Shown piece after piece: positions 9,714 to 18,500 of a DNA stretch of 64,000 nucleotides. Source of the stretch: DUZB01 sp963747555. GTDB taxonomy: Bacteria; Desulfobacterota; DSM-4660; Desulfatiglandales; Desulfatiglandaceae. How positions within the stretch are numbered: the first letter of the stretch is position 1; each line of letters opens with the position of its first letter. The notes under the pieces are model-generated. The model was given only the letters and a program-made list of their open reading frames with translations. It was not told the DNA's origin and did no database searches. The DNA is taken from positions 1 to 64,000 of the forward strand of contig CAVVFZ010000022.1 in the NCBI GenBank assembly GCA_963747555.1, written 5' to 3'. Position numbers and translations under genes: made by a program.

Positions 9714-9816
9714 AATGCCACCCTATATAAAACAAAACCGGCGGATAAACAATAAAAGTCCACGCGCCGAAATTTTCCTCTTGTTTTCACAGCGAACCGG
9801 ACCGGAACGAGCCCAT

Positions 9817-9868
9817 ATAAAAAAAGCCACAAAGGTTTTCCATTCAAAACGGTTCACCTTCGTGGCTT
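9817..9868 (-). terminator. Rho-independent terminator upstream of cbiM
   Basis: On the minus strand a 13-bp stem AAGCCACGAAGGT / ACCTTTGTGGCTT (one G-U pair) is followed by seven T. It lies 84 nt after the B3/B4 gene and about 100 nt before cbiM. It may simply end the upstream gene, or act as an attenuator for cbiM. Confidence 0.8.
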
Positions 9869-9907
9869 CCTATTTTTTGGTTTTTGAAATGTTATCCTAA
9901 ACGGCGG

Positions 9908-9938
9908 AGGCTTCTTGCCCCCTCTCAGGCTTCTTGCC
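9908..9938 (-). repeat. Tandem 12-nt self-complementary repeats in the cbiM leader
   Basis: AGGCTTCTTGCC occurs at 9908-9919 and again at 9927-9938. On the minus strand each reads GGCAAGAAGCCT and can fold as GGC-AAGAA-GCC. The two small hairpins precede the terminator. I do not recognise a named riboswitch class. Confidence 0.55.
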
Positions 9939-9951
9939 TTGCAAACGCATA

Positions 9952-10638
9952 TTAGGATGGGGCCGATGTTTTGTCAATCCCAAAAATTTCGAGCTGCTGA
10001 ATGCTTCCCTGTCCAAATTCAGCCATCGCCTCGGCGGCAATGGTCAACCCTTCCTTCAGATAGAGATCGTCGATTTCGGGAATTCCATATGCATAAAAAA
10101 GGACATTCTTTGTTGTTTCGTCCACCCTTGTTTTTTCATCAGCCCCCTGGCAGAGCACGCAGACAATCTCCTTATCGTCGCGTAACACGATTTCCCCAGC
10201 TTTCGTCCGCATTTCTCTGCCGCCCATTCCGCGGCAGATCTCGTTTTCCTTTGCCAGATCGAGCGTCAGCCCGCCTTCAAACCGATCAAAATCAGTAACC
10301 GCGACCAGAATGCCCGCGCACATTTCCGCCATAAAATGGGCATCCACCATGAGGTTGTATCGGGGAAACCCGCTGTTCACCGTCCGTTTGAGGTGGCCGG
10401 GGAGGGGGCATTCAAATCCGAATTCCCGAAAAAAGGTCTCATACCTTCCGATCCGTTCGGTAATCCGGCCAAGGGTTTCCCTTTTTCGCATCTTGCGAAG
10501 AAGTTTCCTTTTGTGCTGATCAAATCCCGGCGGGTTTTCCGGGTTTGCACACCCCGTTATCAATGCAAGCCCGAAACCCACCTCGGGATAGCGTTCCCGG
10601 TATTCCGGTGATTTTGAAAACCTGACGGTAACGCCCAT
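9952..10638 (-). CDS. B3/B4 tRNA-binding-domain protein
   Basis: 228-residue soluble protein with the B3/B4 fold found in phenylalanyl-tRNA synthetase beta chains and in stand-alone proteins (NLMVDAHFMAEMCAGILV, then TDFDRFEGGLTLDLAK and a glycine-rich region). Stand-alone B3/B4 proteins are thought to edit or bind aminoacyl-tRNA, but most are uncharacterised. It is transcribed with the hydrolase gene just upstream (about 30 bp gap) and ends before the terminator at 9817-9868. Confidence 0.75.
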   Translation of the reverse strand: MGVTVRFSKSPEYRERYPEVGFGLALITGCANPENPPGFDQHKRKLLRKMRKRETLGRITERIGRYETFFREFGFECPLPGHLKRTVNSGFPRYNLMVDAHFMAEMCAGILVAVTDFDRFEGGLTLDLAKENEICRGMGGREMRTKAGEIVLRDDKEIVCVLCQGADEKTRVDETTKNVLFYAYGIPEIDDLYLKEGLTIAAEAMAEFGQGSIQQLEIFGIDKTSAPS

Positions 10639-10668
10639 GACTTCCTCCTTTTTCCCATTTCGAAATGG

Positions 10669-11511
10669 TCACGAAAATCTGCTCTCAACAAAAGATTCAA
10701 TGGCTTCACGGTATCCCGGCGCCAGACTGGAACTGCTGTGATCGGCCCCTTTTGCAATGAAGATTTCCGCTTTTGCGGAAGGAAAGGCGTCTCTGAGCCT
10801 GTAGGCATTTTCAACGGGAAAGTTCTGGTCCTTTTCCCCGTGAATAATCAGAACATCCGCTTCAATTTCGGGCGCGAGACGAACGGGGCTTATACTGTCC
10901 ATCTTAAATCGATAGAGAACATCCATTAAAAATACCACCGTATAAGCGAAAAATAAACCGAAAACGCGATTGTAGGCGCAATAGAGGTTGCGCAGGGCGC
11001 CTTTTGACCGGGCATAGCAACCCTCCAGGAAAAGGAGCTTGATCCGATCACGATTCCTGTGGGCGGCAAGAATGGCCCCCGCGGCCCCAATGGAATGGCC
11101 ATAAAGAACAACCGGCTCGTTGATCCATTGAAGCACGGCTTCAATATCTTCGGCAAAGCGGAATGCATTCATGAAGGCCTTCGGGGAGGAGTTCCCGTGG
11201 TCCCGTGCGCTGTGAATGACCGTGGTAAAACCCAGGTTTCCAAAAAGCCGGGCCCGCGGAACCATACGGTCACGGTTTCTTCCCCACCCGTGGGCCAGCA
11301 CCACGATGCCCCTGGATTTTCCGCCGGGTTCAATACGCCAGACTTCGATTTCCCCATGGTCGGCAGTGGCAATTCGCGTATCCGTCACGCGTCCCCACTT
11401 CGGAAACTCCCGGACAGGCCTTCGAGGGATTCTGTGCAGTAAATAGGTGAGATACACGGATGCCAGAAGATAGGCGGCGGCAACACCGCAACACCAGTAA
11501 AAAATCGTCAT
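10669..11511 (-). CDS. Membrane-anchored alpha/beta hydrolase
   Basis: 280 residues. An N-terminal membrane anchor (residues 3-25) is followed by an alpha/beta-hydrolase fold: oxyanion region VLAHGWGRNR, nucleophile elbow GHSIG with S140, an Asp in HGEKDQNFP, and a catalytic His in GADHSSS. The full triad is present, so it should be an active serine hydrolase (esterase or peptidase like). The substrate cannot be told from sequence. It faces engB across a divergent 119-bp gap. Confidence 0.85.
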   Translation of the reverse strand: MTIFYWCCGVAAAYLLASVYLTYLLHRIPRRPVREFPKWGRVTDTRIATADHGEIEVWRIEPGGKSRGIVVLAHGWGRNRDRMVPRARLFGNLGFTTVIHSARDHGNSSPKAFMNAFRFAEDIEAVLQWINEPVVLYGHSIGAAGAILAAHRNRDRIKLLFLEGCYARSKGALRNLYCAYNRVFGLFFAYTVVFLMDVLYRFKMDSISPVRLAPEIEADVLIIHGEKDQNFPVENAYRLRDAFPSAKAEIFIAKGADHSSSSLAPGYREAIESFVESRFS

Positions 11512-11630
11512 TTCGTTTTATCCGGATACTGCCAAACAGGTGAATGGTTGAGCCGGACCATTTCCGGCTTTATGGACGACAAGGAGGTAAACCTTGACAA
11601 GGAACACGGCGGTTGATAGATTAACGGCAC

Positions 11631-12236
11631 ATGGATGCAACATTTATAACCAGCGCTTTCAAGGAAGACCAGTATCCTCCGCCGGATAAGCCCGAAATTG
11701 CATTCGCGGGCAGATCCAACGTGGGAAAATCTTCCCTGATAAACGTTCTGCTCAACAGGAAAAACCTGGCCCGCACAAGTTCCACACCCGGAAGGACACA
11801 GTCCATCAATTACTTCTGCCTTGACCAGTCGCTCTATTTTGTTGATCTCCCCGGATACGGTTTTGCACGCGTCCCCGTGAAAGTCAAGGAATCGTGGCAG
11901 GGTATGGTGGAAACCTATCTGAAAACACGGGGATCTTCGACGCTAAAGGCCGTAGTGTTGATTCTGGATATACGGAGAGAACTCTCGACGGGCGACCTGG
12001 ATTTGCTTCGATGGCTGCACTATTATGCGATCGTTCCCATACCCGTACTGACCAAAGCAGACAAGCTTTCCCGCCAGAAGGCCAGCACAAGTGCGGCCCA
12101 GATCGGCAAAAAGCTCTCCGATTTCTCTCGGGAGATCCCTATCTTGTTTTCCGCAAAAACAAGGCAGGGCAGGGAAAGTCTCTGGAAAAAGATCAGAGAG
12201 CTTACCGCAACCGGTTCCCCAACAGCTAATGGTTAA
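11631..12236 (+). CDS. engB: Ribosome-biogenesis GTPase EngB/YsxC
   Basis: 201-residue TrmE-Era-EngA-like GTPase. G1 GRSNVGKS at residues 27-34, G2 TPGRTQSIN, G3 DLPGYGFA, G4 TKADKLS and G5 FSAKT are all present in order. It is a GTP-dependent factor for late assembly of the large ribosomal subunit. The length fits the family. It stands alone on the plus strand, convergent with the small lipoprotein gene. Confidence 0.96.
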   Translation: MDATFITSAFKEDQYPPPDKPEIAFAGRSNVGKSSLINVLLNRKNLARTSSTPGRTQSINYFCLDQSLYFVDLPGYGFARVPVKVKESWQGMVETYLKTRGSSTLKAVVLILDIRRELSTGDLDLLRWLHYYAIVPIPVLTKADKLSRQKASTSAAQIGKKLSDFSREIPILFSAKTRQGRESLWKKIRELTATGSPTANG

Positions 12237-12258
12237 TGGCTATTCGGGACGGCCCATC

Positions 12259-12420
12259 CTACCAGCGATCCGGATGACCGAAATCCGACTCCCAGTGCGG
12301 TGGCTGTCTGTTGTAGTCTTTTGCACTCCATTTGCTCTTATCGCACGAACAAAGTCCCACAACCGTGAACATGAGCAGAAAAATAAGCCTTCTTTTTAAA
12401 AAGGCGGCAAAGCTTTTCAT
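12259..12420 (-). CDS. Small lipoprotein, 53 aa
   Basis: Short gene starting at the ATG at 12420, with GGAGGA about 5 nt upstream. The product begins MKSFAAFLKRRLIFLLMF and has a lipobox VGLCSC, so it is likely cleaved and lipidated at the Cys near residue 24, leaving a mature peptide of about 30 residues rich in Trp, Asp and Pro (ending FGHPDRW). It is the third gene of the RsbW-like/STAS operon. Function unknown. The coding call rests on the RBS, the signal sequence and the operon position. Confidence 0.7.
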   Translation of the reverse strand: MKSFAAFLKRRLIFLLMFTVVGLCSCDKSKWSAKDYNRQPPHWESDFGHPDRW

Positions 12421-12431
12421 TTCTTCCTCCA

Positions 12432-12770
12432 CTATTCTTCAATCGACTTACGTGCTTCTTCTTTTGAGTCAAAAAGGCCCAGAAAATTTCTGAACCCCAG
12501 CATTTCAAAAAGGGCGGTGACTTGCGGAGAGGAGCAACAGATGTTCAGCCGGCCTCCTTTTTCTTTGAGTTTTCTGTCTGTAAAAAGCAAAACGCCACAA
12601 CCCGTGCTGTCGATAAATCGAATGTGGCTCATGTCAAAAATCAGGTTGGCGTTTGTTTCCACAATGGGCAGAAGGGCTTTTTTCAGCTTCTCCGCGCTTG
12701 CGGCCTCTATGGTTTCTCCAAGAAACGTCACAACGGAAACCAAAGGAAATTTTTGAATTTCCAAATCCAT
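12432..12770 (-). CDS. STAS-domain anti-anti-sigma factor
   Basis: 112-residue STAS protein of the SpoIIAA/RsbV type. The phosphoacceptor region FIDSTGCGVLLF is intact (Ser55). Dephosphorylated proteins of this family bind and inhibit a cognate anti-sigma kinase; here that would be the product of the gene 53 bp upstream. It may belong to a partner-switching circuit controlling a sigma factor or an envelope process. Confidence 0.9.
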   Translation of the reverse strand: MDLEIQKFPLVSVVTFLGETIEAASAEKLKKALLPIVETNANLIFDMSHIRFIDSTGCGVLLFTDRKLKEKGGRLNICCSSPQVTALFEMLGFRNFLGLFDSKEEARKSIEE

Positions 12771-12823
12771 AGATCATCCTCTTTTCCAGGTCTCATGAAA
12801 CGCTCTTGGCATGGAGAAAACCA

Positions 12824-13258
12824 TCAATCCGTCGTTCTGTTCTTGGTAATGCAGATAATATTTGTTCCCTTCTCATCAAAGTTATACTGTATGCTGTCCG
12901 TGCAACATTCCATAATATAAAGGCCGTACCCGTTTTCCTCTCTCCCGTTCAACACGGGGGGAGGAACAGAAGCCATTTCAAAGGAGAGGCCCCAGTGATT
13001 CAAACGGAATATGATTTTGTCCGCGAGGCAAAGGCCCTCAATAACAATGCGCTTCCCATATTGATTCTGATAAGCATGTTTGATAATGTTTACCGTGGCT
13101 TCATGAACTGCAAGCTCGATACTTTGGATCTCCTCTTCCCTCACGCGCCAATGGGGATTGCAGAGGCAGAAATTGCGAACAAACTCCCTCGCCTGTTTAA
13201 CTTGAGACAGATCACTTTGTATTTCAAGCTGCCTGGAGTAAGGGGGGCCCATAGCCAT
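12824..13258 (-). CDS. RsbW-like anti-sigma serine kinase (HATPase)
   Basis: About 144 residues with a GHKL ATPase fold: N-box IELAVHEATVNIIKHAY, a divergent G1 region around NHWGLSFEM, and G2 ENGYGLYIM. This is the RsbW/SpoIIAB family, which phosphorylates the STAS partner. The frame extends upstream to 13435, but that would overlap arfB, so the ATG at 13258 (just before MAMGPPYSRQLEIQ) is preferred. The co-oriented STAS gene supports the pairing. Confidence 0.85.
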   Translation of the reverse strand: MAMGPPYSRQLEIQSDLSQVKQAREFVRNFCLCNPHWRVREEEIQSIELAVHEATVNIIKHAYQNQYGKRIVIEGLCLADKIIFRLNHWGLSFEMASVPPPVLNGREENGYGLYIMECCTDSIQYNFDEKGTNIICITKNRTTD

Positions 13259-13397
13259 GTCGGATAGTCTGCAAAAGCCGGCATGCCGGCAAAAAGTTCT
13301 ATCGGTTTTCGAACGAATCGAATACTGCATACCACAATCAAACATACGGATGCCAGTAAAAATGCCGGACAAACGAAATTCTGTGTGAGAAAATTCC

Positions 13398-13829
13398 ATG
13401 ATCCAGATTACCCCCGAAATAGTCCTCGACGACAAGGAAGTCTCTCTCCATTTTGTTCATGCCTCCGGACCGGGAGGGCAGAACGTGAACAAGGTTTCAA
13501 CAGCCGTCCAGCTCCGGTTCGATGTCCTGCATTCTCCTTCCCTTTCTGAAACCTTGAAAACGCGGATGATCCGTTTGGCGGGGGGACGGGTAACCAGTAA
13601 AGGGGTCCTGATCATAAACGCCAGGAGATTTAGAACCCAGGAACAAAATCGGAGAGATGCCTTTGAAAGATTGGCTGAATGGATTCGGAAGGCGAGCGAA
13701 ATACCCAAAAAAAGGCACAGGACAGCGCCCACAAAGGCCTCGGACATCAGACGATTAGAGGGCAAAAGCATCAGAAGTTTCAAGAAACGTCTGAGAGGAC
13801 GTGTGTCCAGTAAGGAGGAAAACGGGTAA
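13398..13829 (+). CDS. arfB: Ribosome-rescue peptidyl-tRNA hydrolase ArfB (YaeJ)
   Basis: 143 residues with the class I release-factor catalytic domain: GPGGQNVNK holds the GGQ motif at residues 26-28. A basic tail (FKKRLRGRVSSKEE) reaches into the empty mRNA channel of stalled ribosomes in this family. No codon-recognition domain is present, which separates it from PrfA/PrfB. It rescues non-stop ribosomes by hydrolysing peptidyl-tRNA. Confidence 0.93.
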   Translation: MIQITPEIVLDDKEVSLHFVHASGPGGQNVNKVSTAVQLRFDVLHSPSLSETLKTRMIRLAGGRVTSKGVLIINARRFRTQEQNRRDAFERLAEWIRKASEIPKKRHRTAPTKASDIRRLEGKSIRSFKKRLRGRVSSKEENG

Positions 13830-14063
13830 TTTTATCGCAATGGTAACTTTTTCCCCCGAATTTATTTAAGTTAATTAAATCGGCATGTTAATGTGAATAC
13901 GTCTCTATCGTGAGGCAAAATGCCCCATTTTTCGCTGTCCATTCTAACGGCATTTCCTTTTGTAAAGCGACGAATCGATTTTTCTTTCCCATCAAGTCCC
14001 TTTTTCCTGTTTTCCCGGTAAATCACGCTTTCTATACTAAAACAGTAGGTTATGTCTTTCTTC
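13830..14063. other. Intergenic, AT-rich
   Basis: Between arfB and the structured leader of the C1 operon. The AT-rich TTTAAGTTAATTAAAT stretch near 13865 could hold a promoter for the downstream operon. No ORF with coding character was seen. Confidence 0.5.
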
Positions 14064-14132
14064 CGTGCCGATGGCCAAAGGGCTTGAAGAATTGAAAGGC
14101 CTTTTTTTTAAGTGGTTAGGAAGATCGGCACG
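14064..14132 (+). promoter_or_regulatory. Structured leader / inverted repeat upstream of the C1 operon
   Basis: A perfect 9-bp inverted repeat CGTGCCGAT (14064-14072) and ATCGGCACG (14124-14132) encloses a region with GGCC...GGCC followed by eight T. The outer stem and the inner terminator-like stem cannot both be read simply, which suggests a fold in the 5' leader of the receiver-metF-hdrA operon. No known riboswitch class recognised. Confidence 0.4.
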
Positions 14133-14175
14133 TTTGTTGCTCTACGAAGGCGCATTAATCATCCTTTGATCGGAA

Positions 14176-14565
14176 ATGAGCATTTTGGCCTTGAGCACGG
14201 ATAAAACCATTCTGATAGCCGAGCCGGAAGGAGAACTTGCCGGAGACTTGGCGCCCTTTTTTTCGAAGGAACCGTTCCAGACCATCCGGACCTCTAATTT
14301 GAAAGAGACTCTTCTGGCCATTCAAAACCAGAGGGTGGATGCTTTGGTCTTGGATTCGGATCTGCTGAGTGAAGACTGCGGTTTTGTATCCATTATCAAA
14401 GGCATGGAAAAAAATCTTCCGATCATCATATGTTCGGATAAAAATACCCCTGAATTCGAGAGCAAGATACGCCACCAGGGGATATTTTTCTATCACATAA
14501 AGTCATTTGGAGTTCAGGACCTGGAGATGGCCATCGTCAATGCCGTAAATAAATCTCTCAAGTAA
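14176..14565 (+). CDS. Degenerate receiver-domain protein
   Basis: 129 residues with the shape of a CheY receiver: beta1 KTILIAEPEGE, phospho-site strand DALVLDSDLLS, and IIICSDKN at beta4. The usual acidic pair after beta1 is replaced by AEPEGE, so phosphorylation may be altered. It is the first gene of the C1/electron-transfer operon, 17 bp before the metF paralogue, and would be an odd local regulator of that complex. Confidence 0.7.
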   Translation: MSILALSTDKTILIAEPEGELAGDLAPFFSKEPFQTIRTSNLKETLLAIQNQRVDALVLDSDLLSEDCGFVSIIKGMEKNLPIIICSDKNTPEFESKIRHQGIFFYHIKSFGVQDLEMAIVNAVNKSLK

Positions 14566-14582
14566 CCCGGAGGGTTGTCAAA

Positions 14583-15458
14583 ATGCCATTGGAAGAAAAA
14601 GTGAAGAATCGTGAATTTATTGTCCTTGGAGAGTTCGAGCCTCCCAAAGGGGTTGATTTCTCTCAATTTCTCAGCAATGCCGGTAAGGTGAGGGGAAGGA
14701 TCGACGCCCTGGTTGTCCCGGAAATGGCCAATGCCGTGGTAAAAGCAAGCTCTCTCGGGGGGTGTGCGTATTTAAGAATACACGGGTTTGAAACCGTTTT
14801 TCAAGTTTGTTGCCGCGATCGTAACCGTCTGGCGCTCCAGGCGGACATCCTTGCCGCATCCGCCCTCGGAATATCCAATATCATGGTGCTGCCTGGCGAG
14901 GATATTCGATACGGAGACAACCCGCAGGCAAGAGATGTGTATGACATTGACCAGATGCAGCTTCTGGAAACGCTGGAAAAATTCCAGAGCGGCAAGGACA
15001 TGGCCGGTGTGGAGCTGAGGGGGACGCCCCGGTTCCTGGTCGGATCGCTCCTGAATGCAGGCGCTATCGGAGGCGCCTTGGACATAGAAATCAACAATCT
15101 GAACAAGATGGTCGAAAAGGGAGTTCGCTTTGTTATTACTTCGCCGGTTTTTGATCTTCACCGATTCAAACAGGTCGTCAAAAGGGTCGACACAACTCGG
15201 GTTGCCCTGATTCCGACCGTTCTGCTCCTGAAATCGGTTGGGATGGCGAGGTATATCGACCGCAACATAAAGAACATATCCATCCCGTCGGAAATCATCG
15301 CCAACATCCAGAAGGCTCCGGACAGGGTCAGGGAATGCATCAGGGTTACGGCCGATCTTATAAACGGGATAAAGGAAATGGGGTTGGCAGGGGTTATGAT
15401 TTCCACCGTGGGATGGGAAGACAGGCTTCCCCGGGTCCTTGATGAAGCCCGGCTATAA
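14583..15458 (+). CDS. Methylenetetrahydrofolate reductase-like protein (MetF paralogue 1)
   Basis: 291-residue TIM-barrel protein of the MetF family: LGEFEPPKGVDF at the N-terminus, QVCCRDRNRLALQADILAA for folate/flavin binding, and FVITSPVFDLHRFKQ near the C-terminal half. MetF reduces 5,10-methylene-THF to 5-methyl-THF. A second, canonical metF lies at 21127 in the same operon; the two share the overall fold but differ in length and detail, so this one may have another C1 substrate or a structural role. GGAGGG stands 8 nt before the ATG. Confidence 0.85.
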   Translation: MPLEEKVKNREFIVLGEFEPPKGVDFSQFLSNAGKVRGRIDALVVPEMANAVVKASSLGGCAYLRIHGFETVFQVCCRDRNRLALQADILAASALGISNIMVLPGEDIRYGDNPQARDVYDIDQMQLLETLEKFQSGKDMAGVELRGTPRFLVGSLLNAGAIGGALDIEINNLNKMVEKGVRFVITSPVFDLHRFKQVVKRVDTTRVALIPTVLLLKSVGMARYIDRNIKNISIPSEIIANIQKAPDRVRECIRVTADLINGIKEMGLAGVMISTVGWEDRLPRVLDEARL

Positions 15459-15563
15459 GGCATTCGGAAGGTTTCAAAACGAAAAAACGGTGTACACAAA
15501 AGGGAACTTTATTTCGAAAGGAAAATTGCAACCTGTAATCTTATAGGGAAGGAATACAGACAG

Positions 15564-18500
15564 ATGTCAGAAAATACGGAAAAAAGGACTTCAGGGTCGG
15601 TGATGGTCTTAGGAGGGGGCATCTCCGGGATGCAATCGGCTCTGGATCTGGCAAATTCAGGCTTCTATGTCTATCTCGTGGAAAGATCATCAGCCATTGG
15701 CGGTTTAATGTCTCAGTTGGACAAGACATTTCCCACCAATGACTGCGCCATGTGAGTGATCTCGCCAAAACTGGTCGAGGTCGGCCGGCATCTCAACATA
15801 GAGCTTTTGACCACAACGGAACTCCTTGAACTCGAAGGAGAAGAGGGCAACTTCAAGGCCCGAGTCCTGCAAAAACCGAGATATATAGATCTTGCCAAGT
15901 GCACGAGCTGCGGGGAATGCGCCAAGGCGTGTCCTATCGAGGTGGACAATGAGTACGATGAGCACCTCTCCAAGAGGAGAGCTGCTTTTAAAAGATATCC
16001 ACAAGCCATGCCCGGCGCCTTTGCCATCAGCAAGAGAGGAACCGCGCCGTGCAAAGCCACCTGTCCCGCCCATGTGAGCGTCCAGGGTTTCGTGGCGCTC
16101 ATCAGAGAAGGCAAATATAGGGAAGGATTGGAACTTTTTAAGGAAGTTCACCCTTTTCCCGCCATCTGCGGTCGTGTGTGTCATCATCCCTGTGAAGGGA
16201 TTTGCACAAGAGGAGATTTGGATGAGCCCATAGGAATCCAATATCTCCACCGGTTCATGGCGGATCTGGATCTGGCCGGGGAGAACCCGTTCGTTCCGGA
16301 AATTGAGGAGGAACGGAAAGAGAAGGTAGCGGTTATCGGGGCAGGGCCGGCAGGTTTGGCGTCCGCCTATTTTCTGAGAAAGAAAGGCTATCAGGTAACC
16401 GTATTTGAAAAACTGCCCGTGGCGGGCGGTATGATGGCCGTGGGAATTCCGGCCTACAGACTGCCGAGAGATATTCTGGCTTCCGAAATCAAAATCATCC
16501 AGGATATGGGCGTGGAAATCAAGACGGGCGTGACGTTCGGCGAGGATATCACCCTAAAGAGCCTGAAAGAGGATGGTTACGATTCGGTTTTCCTGGGAAC
16601 CGGGCTGCACCTGAGCCGCGGGTTGAACATCCCTGGAGAGGACCTTCCAGGTGTTCTCAAGGGAGTGGATTTTCTGAGGGATTCAGCGCTTAAAAAGGTC
16701 GTAAAGGTTGGAAGAAAGGTTGTGGTGATAGGGGGCGGCAACGTGGCGGTTGACGTGGCCCTTACCGCCAGACGGCAGGGAGCGGAAGATGTGACTCTCG
16801 TATGTCTTGAAAAACGAGACGAAATGCCTGCCTGGGACTACGAGATTGAAGAGGCCCTGGAGGAAGGGGTGAAGATCGTAAACAGCCTGGGGCCTGCCCG
16901 ATTTCTCGATAAAGAGGGTGCTTTTTCAGGGGTGGAATTCAAGGAGTGCACCGCCGTCTTTGATGGTTCCGGAGCATTCAACCCCCAATATGACGAATCG
17001 AAGCTGACCGTTATCGAAGGGGACACGGTGATTGTGGCCATCGGACAGGCCGCGGATCTGTCCTTTGCCGAGGGGCAGGGCATCGCCACGACACGCAGGG
17101 GAGGGCTGGAAGCAGATCCCCTTACCCTTGCTACACCGCTGGAGGGCGTCTTTGCTGGCGGCGATGTGTTCTATGGCCCCCGGTCCGTGGTGGAAGCTGT
17201 GGAATGCGGAAAGGAAGCCGCCGAAAGTATCGATCGCTTTCTGAATGGCAGAGACTTGAAAGAAGGCCGGGAGAAGGTATGGGAATACGAAAAACCGGAA
17301 ATAAGCACGGATGTACTCACTGCAAGGACTGCCATGAGGCAGATTTCTTTGGATGACCGGAAAGGGAATTTCAAGGAGATCGCGCTGGGATACAGCGAAC
17401 AGGAGTCCCTGAGCGAGGCGGAACGCTGTCTTAAATGCGGAATCTGTTCCGAGTGTTACCAGTGCGTGAAGGCCTGTCTTGCAGGCGCCGTCGAGCATGA
17501 CCAGCAGCCTGTTGAACGGGATCTCACCGTGGGTTCCGTCATTCTCTGTCCCGGAACAAATCCCTTTGATCCGGCGCCTTTCGAGACCCTGTATCACTAC
17601 CGGAGCCATCCCAATGTCATGACCAGTCTGGAGTTCGAACGCATCCTGAGCGCTTCCGGCCCCACCATGGGACATCTGGTAAGACAGTCGGATGGAAAAG
17701 AACCCAAGAAGATCGCCTGGCTCCAGTGCGTGGGATCGAGGGACAACAATCGTTGCGGAAACGGGTATTGTTCGTACATGTGCTGTATGTATGCCGTGAA
17801 AGAGGCGGTCATAGCCAAAGACCACTGCAAAGCGGGTCTGGATGCGGCCATCTTTTATATGGACATGCGAACTTTCGGAAAGGACTACGAGAAATATTAC
17901 AATCGCGCCAAGGACGAACACGGGGTCCGATTTGTACGGTCGAGAATCCATACCATAGAACCGATTCCCGGCACGGATGATCTGCAACTGAGCTATTCGG
18001 ATGAAAACGGAGACATCCACGAAGAGGCATTCAATATCGTGGTGCTTTCCGTCGGCCTCCAGATCAGCAAGGAGACCGTGGACCTGGCCGGGAAGTTGGG
18101 GGTGGAATTGGATCGGTACAATTTCGCATCCACCCATCCTTTCGCTCCCGTAAACACATCCAGACCCGGCGTCTATGCCTGCGGGGTGTTTCAGGGCCCC
18201 AAGGATATCCCCAGCTCGGTAACCGAAGCGAGCGCTGCGGCGGCGGCTTCAGCCATAGCCCTCACGGAGGGGAGAGGAACCGATTCAAAGATCCTTGAGA
18301 TTCCTGCAGAACTGGATCTCTTCGGAGTGGAACCGAGGATCGGCGTATTCGTCTGCAACTGCGGCATTAATATCGGAGGCGTCGTTGATGTCCCGGCGGT
18401 AACTGAATATGTGAAAACACTGCCTTTTGTGACTTTTTCCGATCAAAATCTGTTTACCTGTTCTCAGGACACGCAGGAAAAAATCAAGGAGGCGATCAAA

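Noticed and set aside
15753..15755. Nonsense mutation splitting hdrA
   Set aside because: Sequence is well conserved on both sides, the position is the known Sec/Cys site, and a SECIS-like hairpin follows; the next gene has the same feature.
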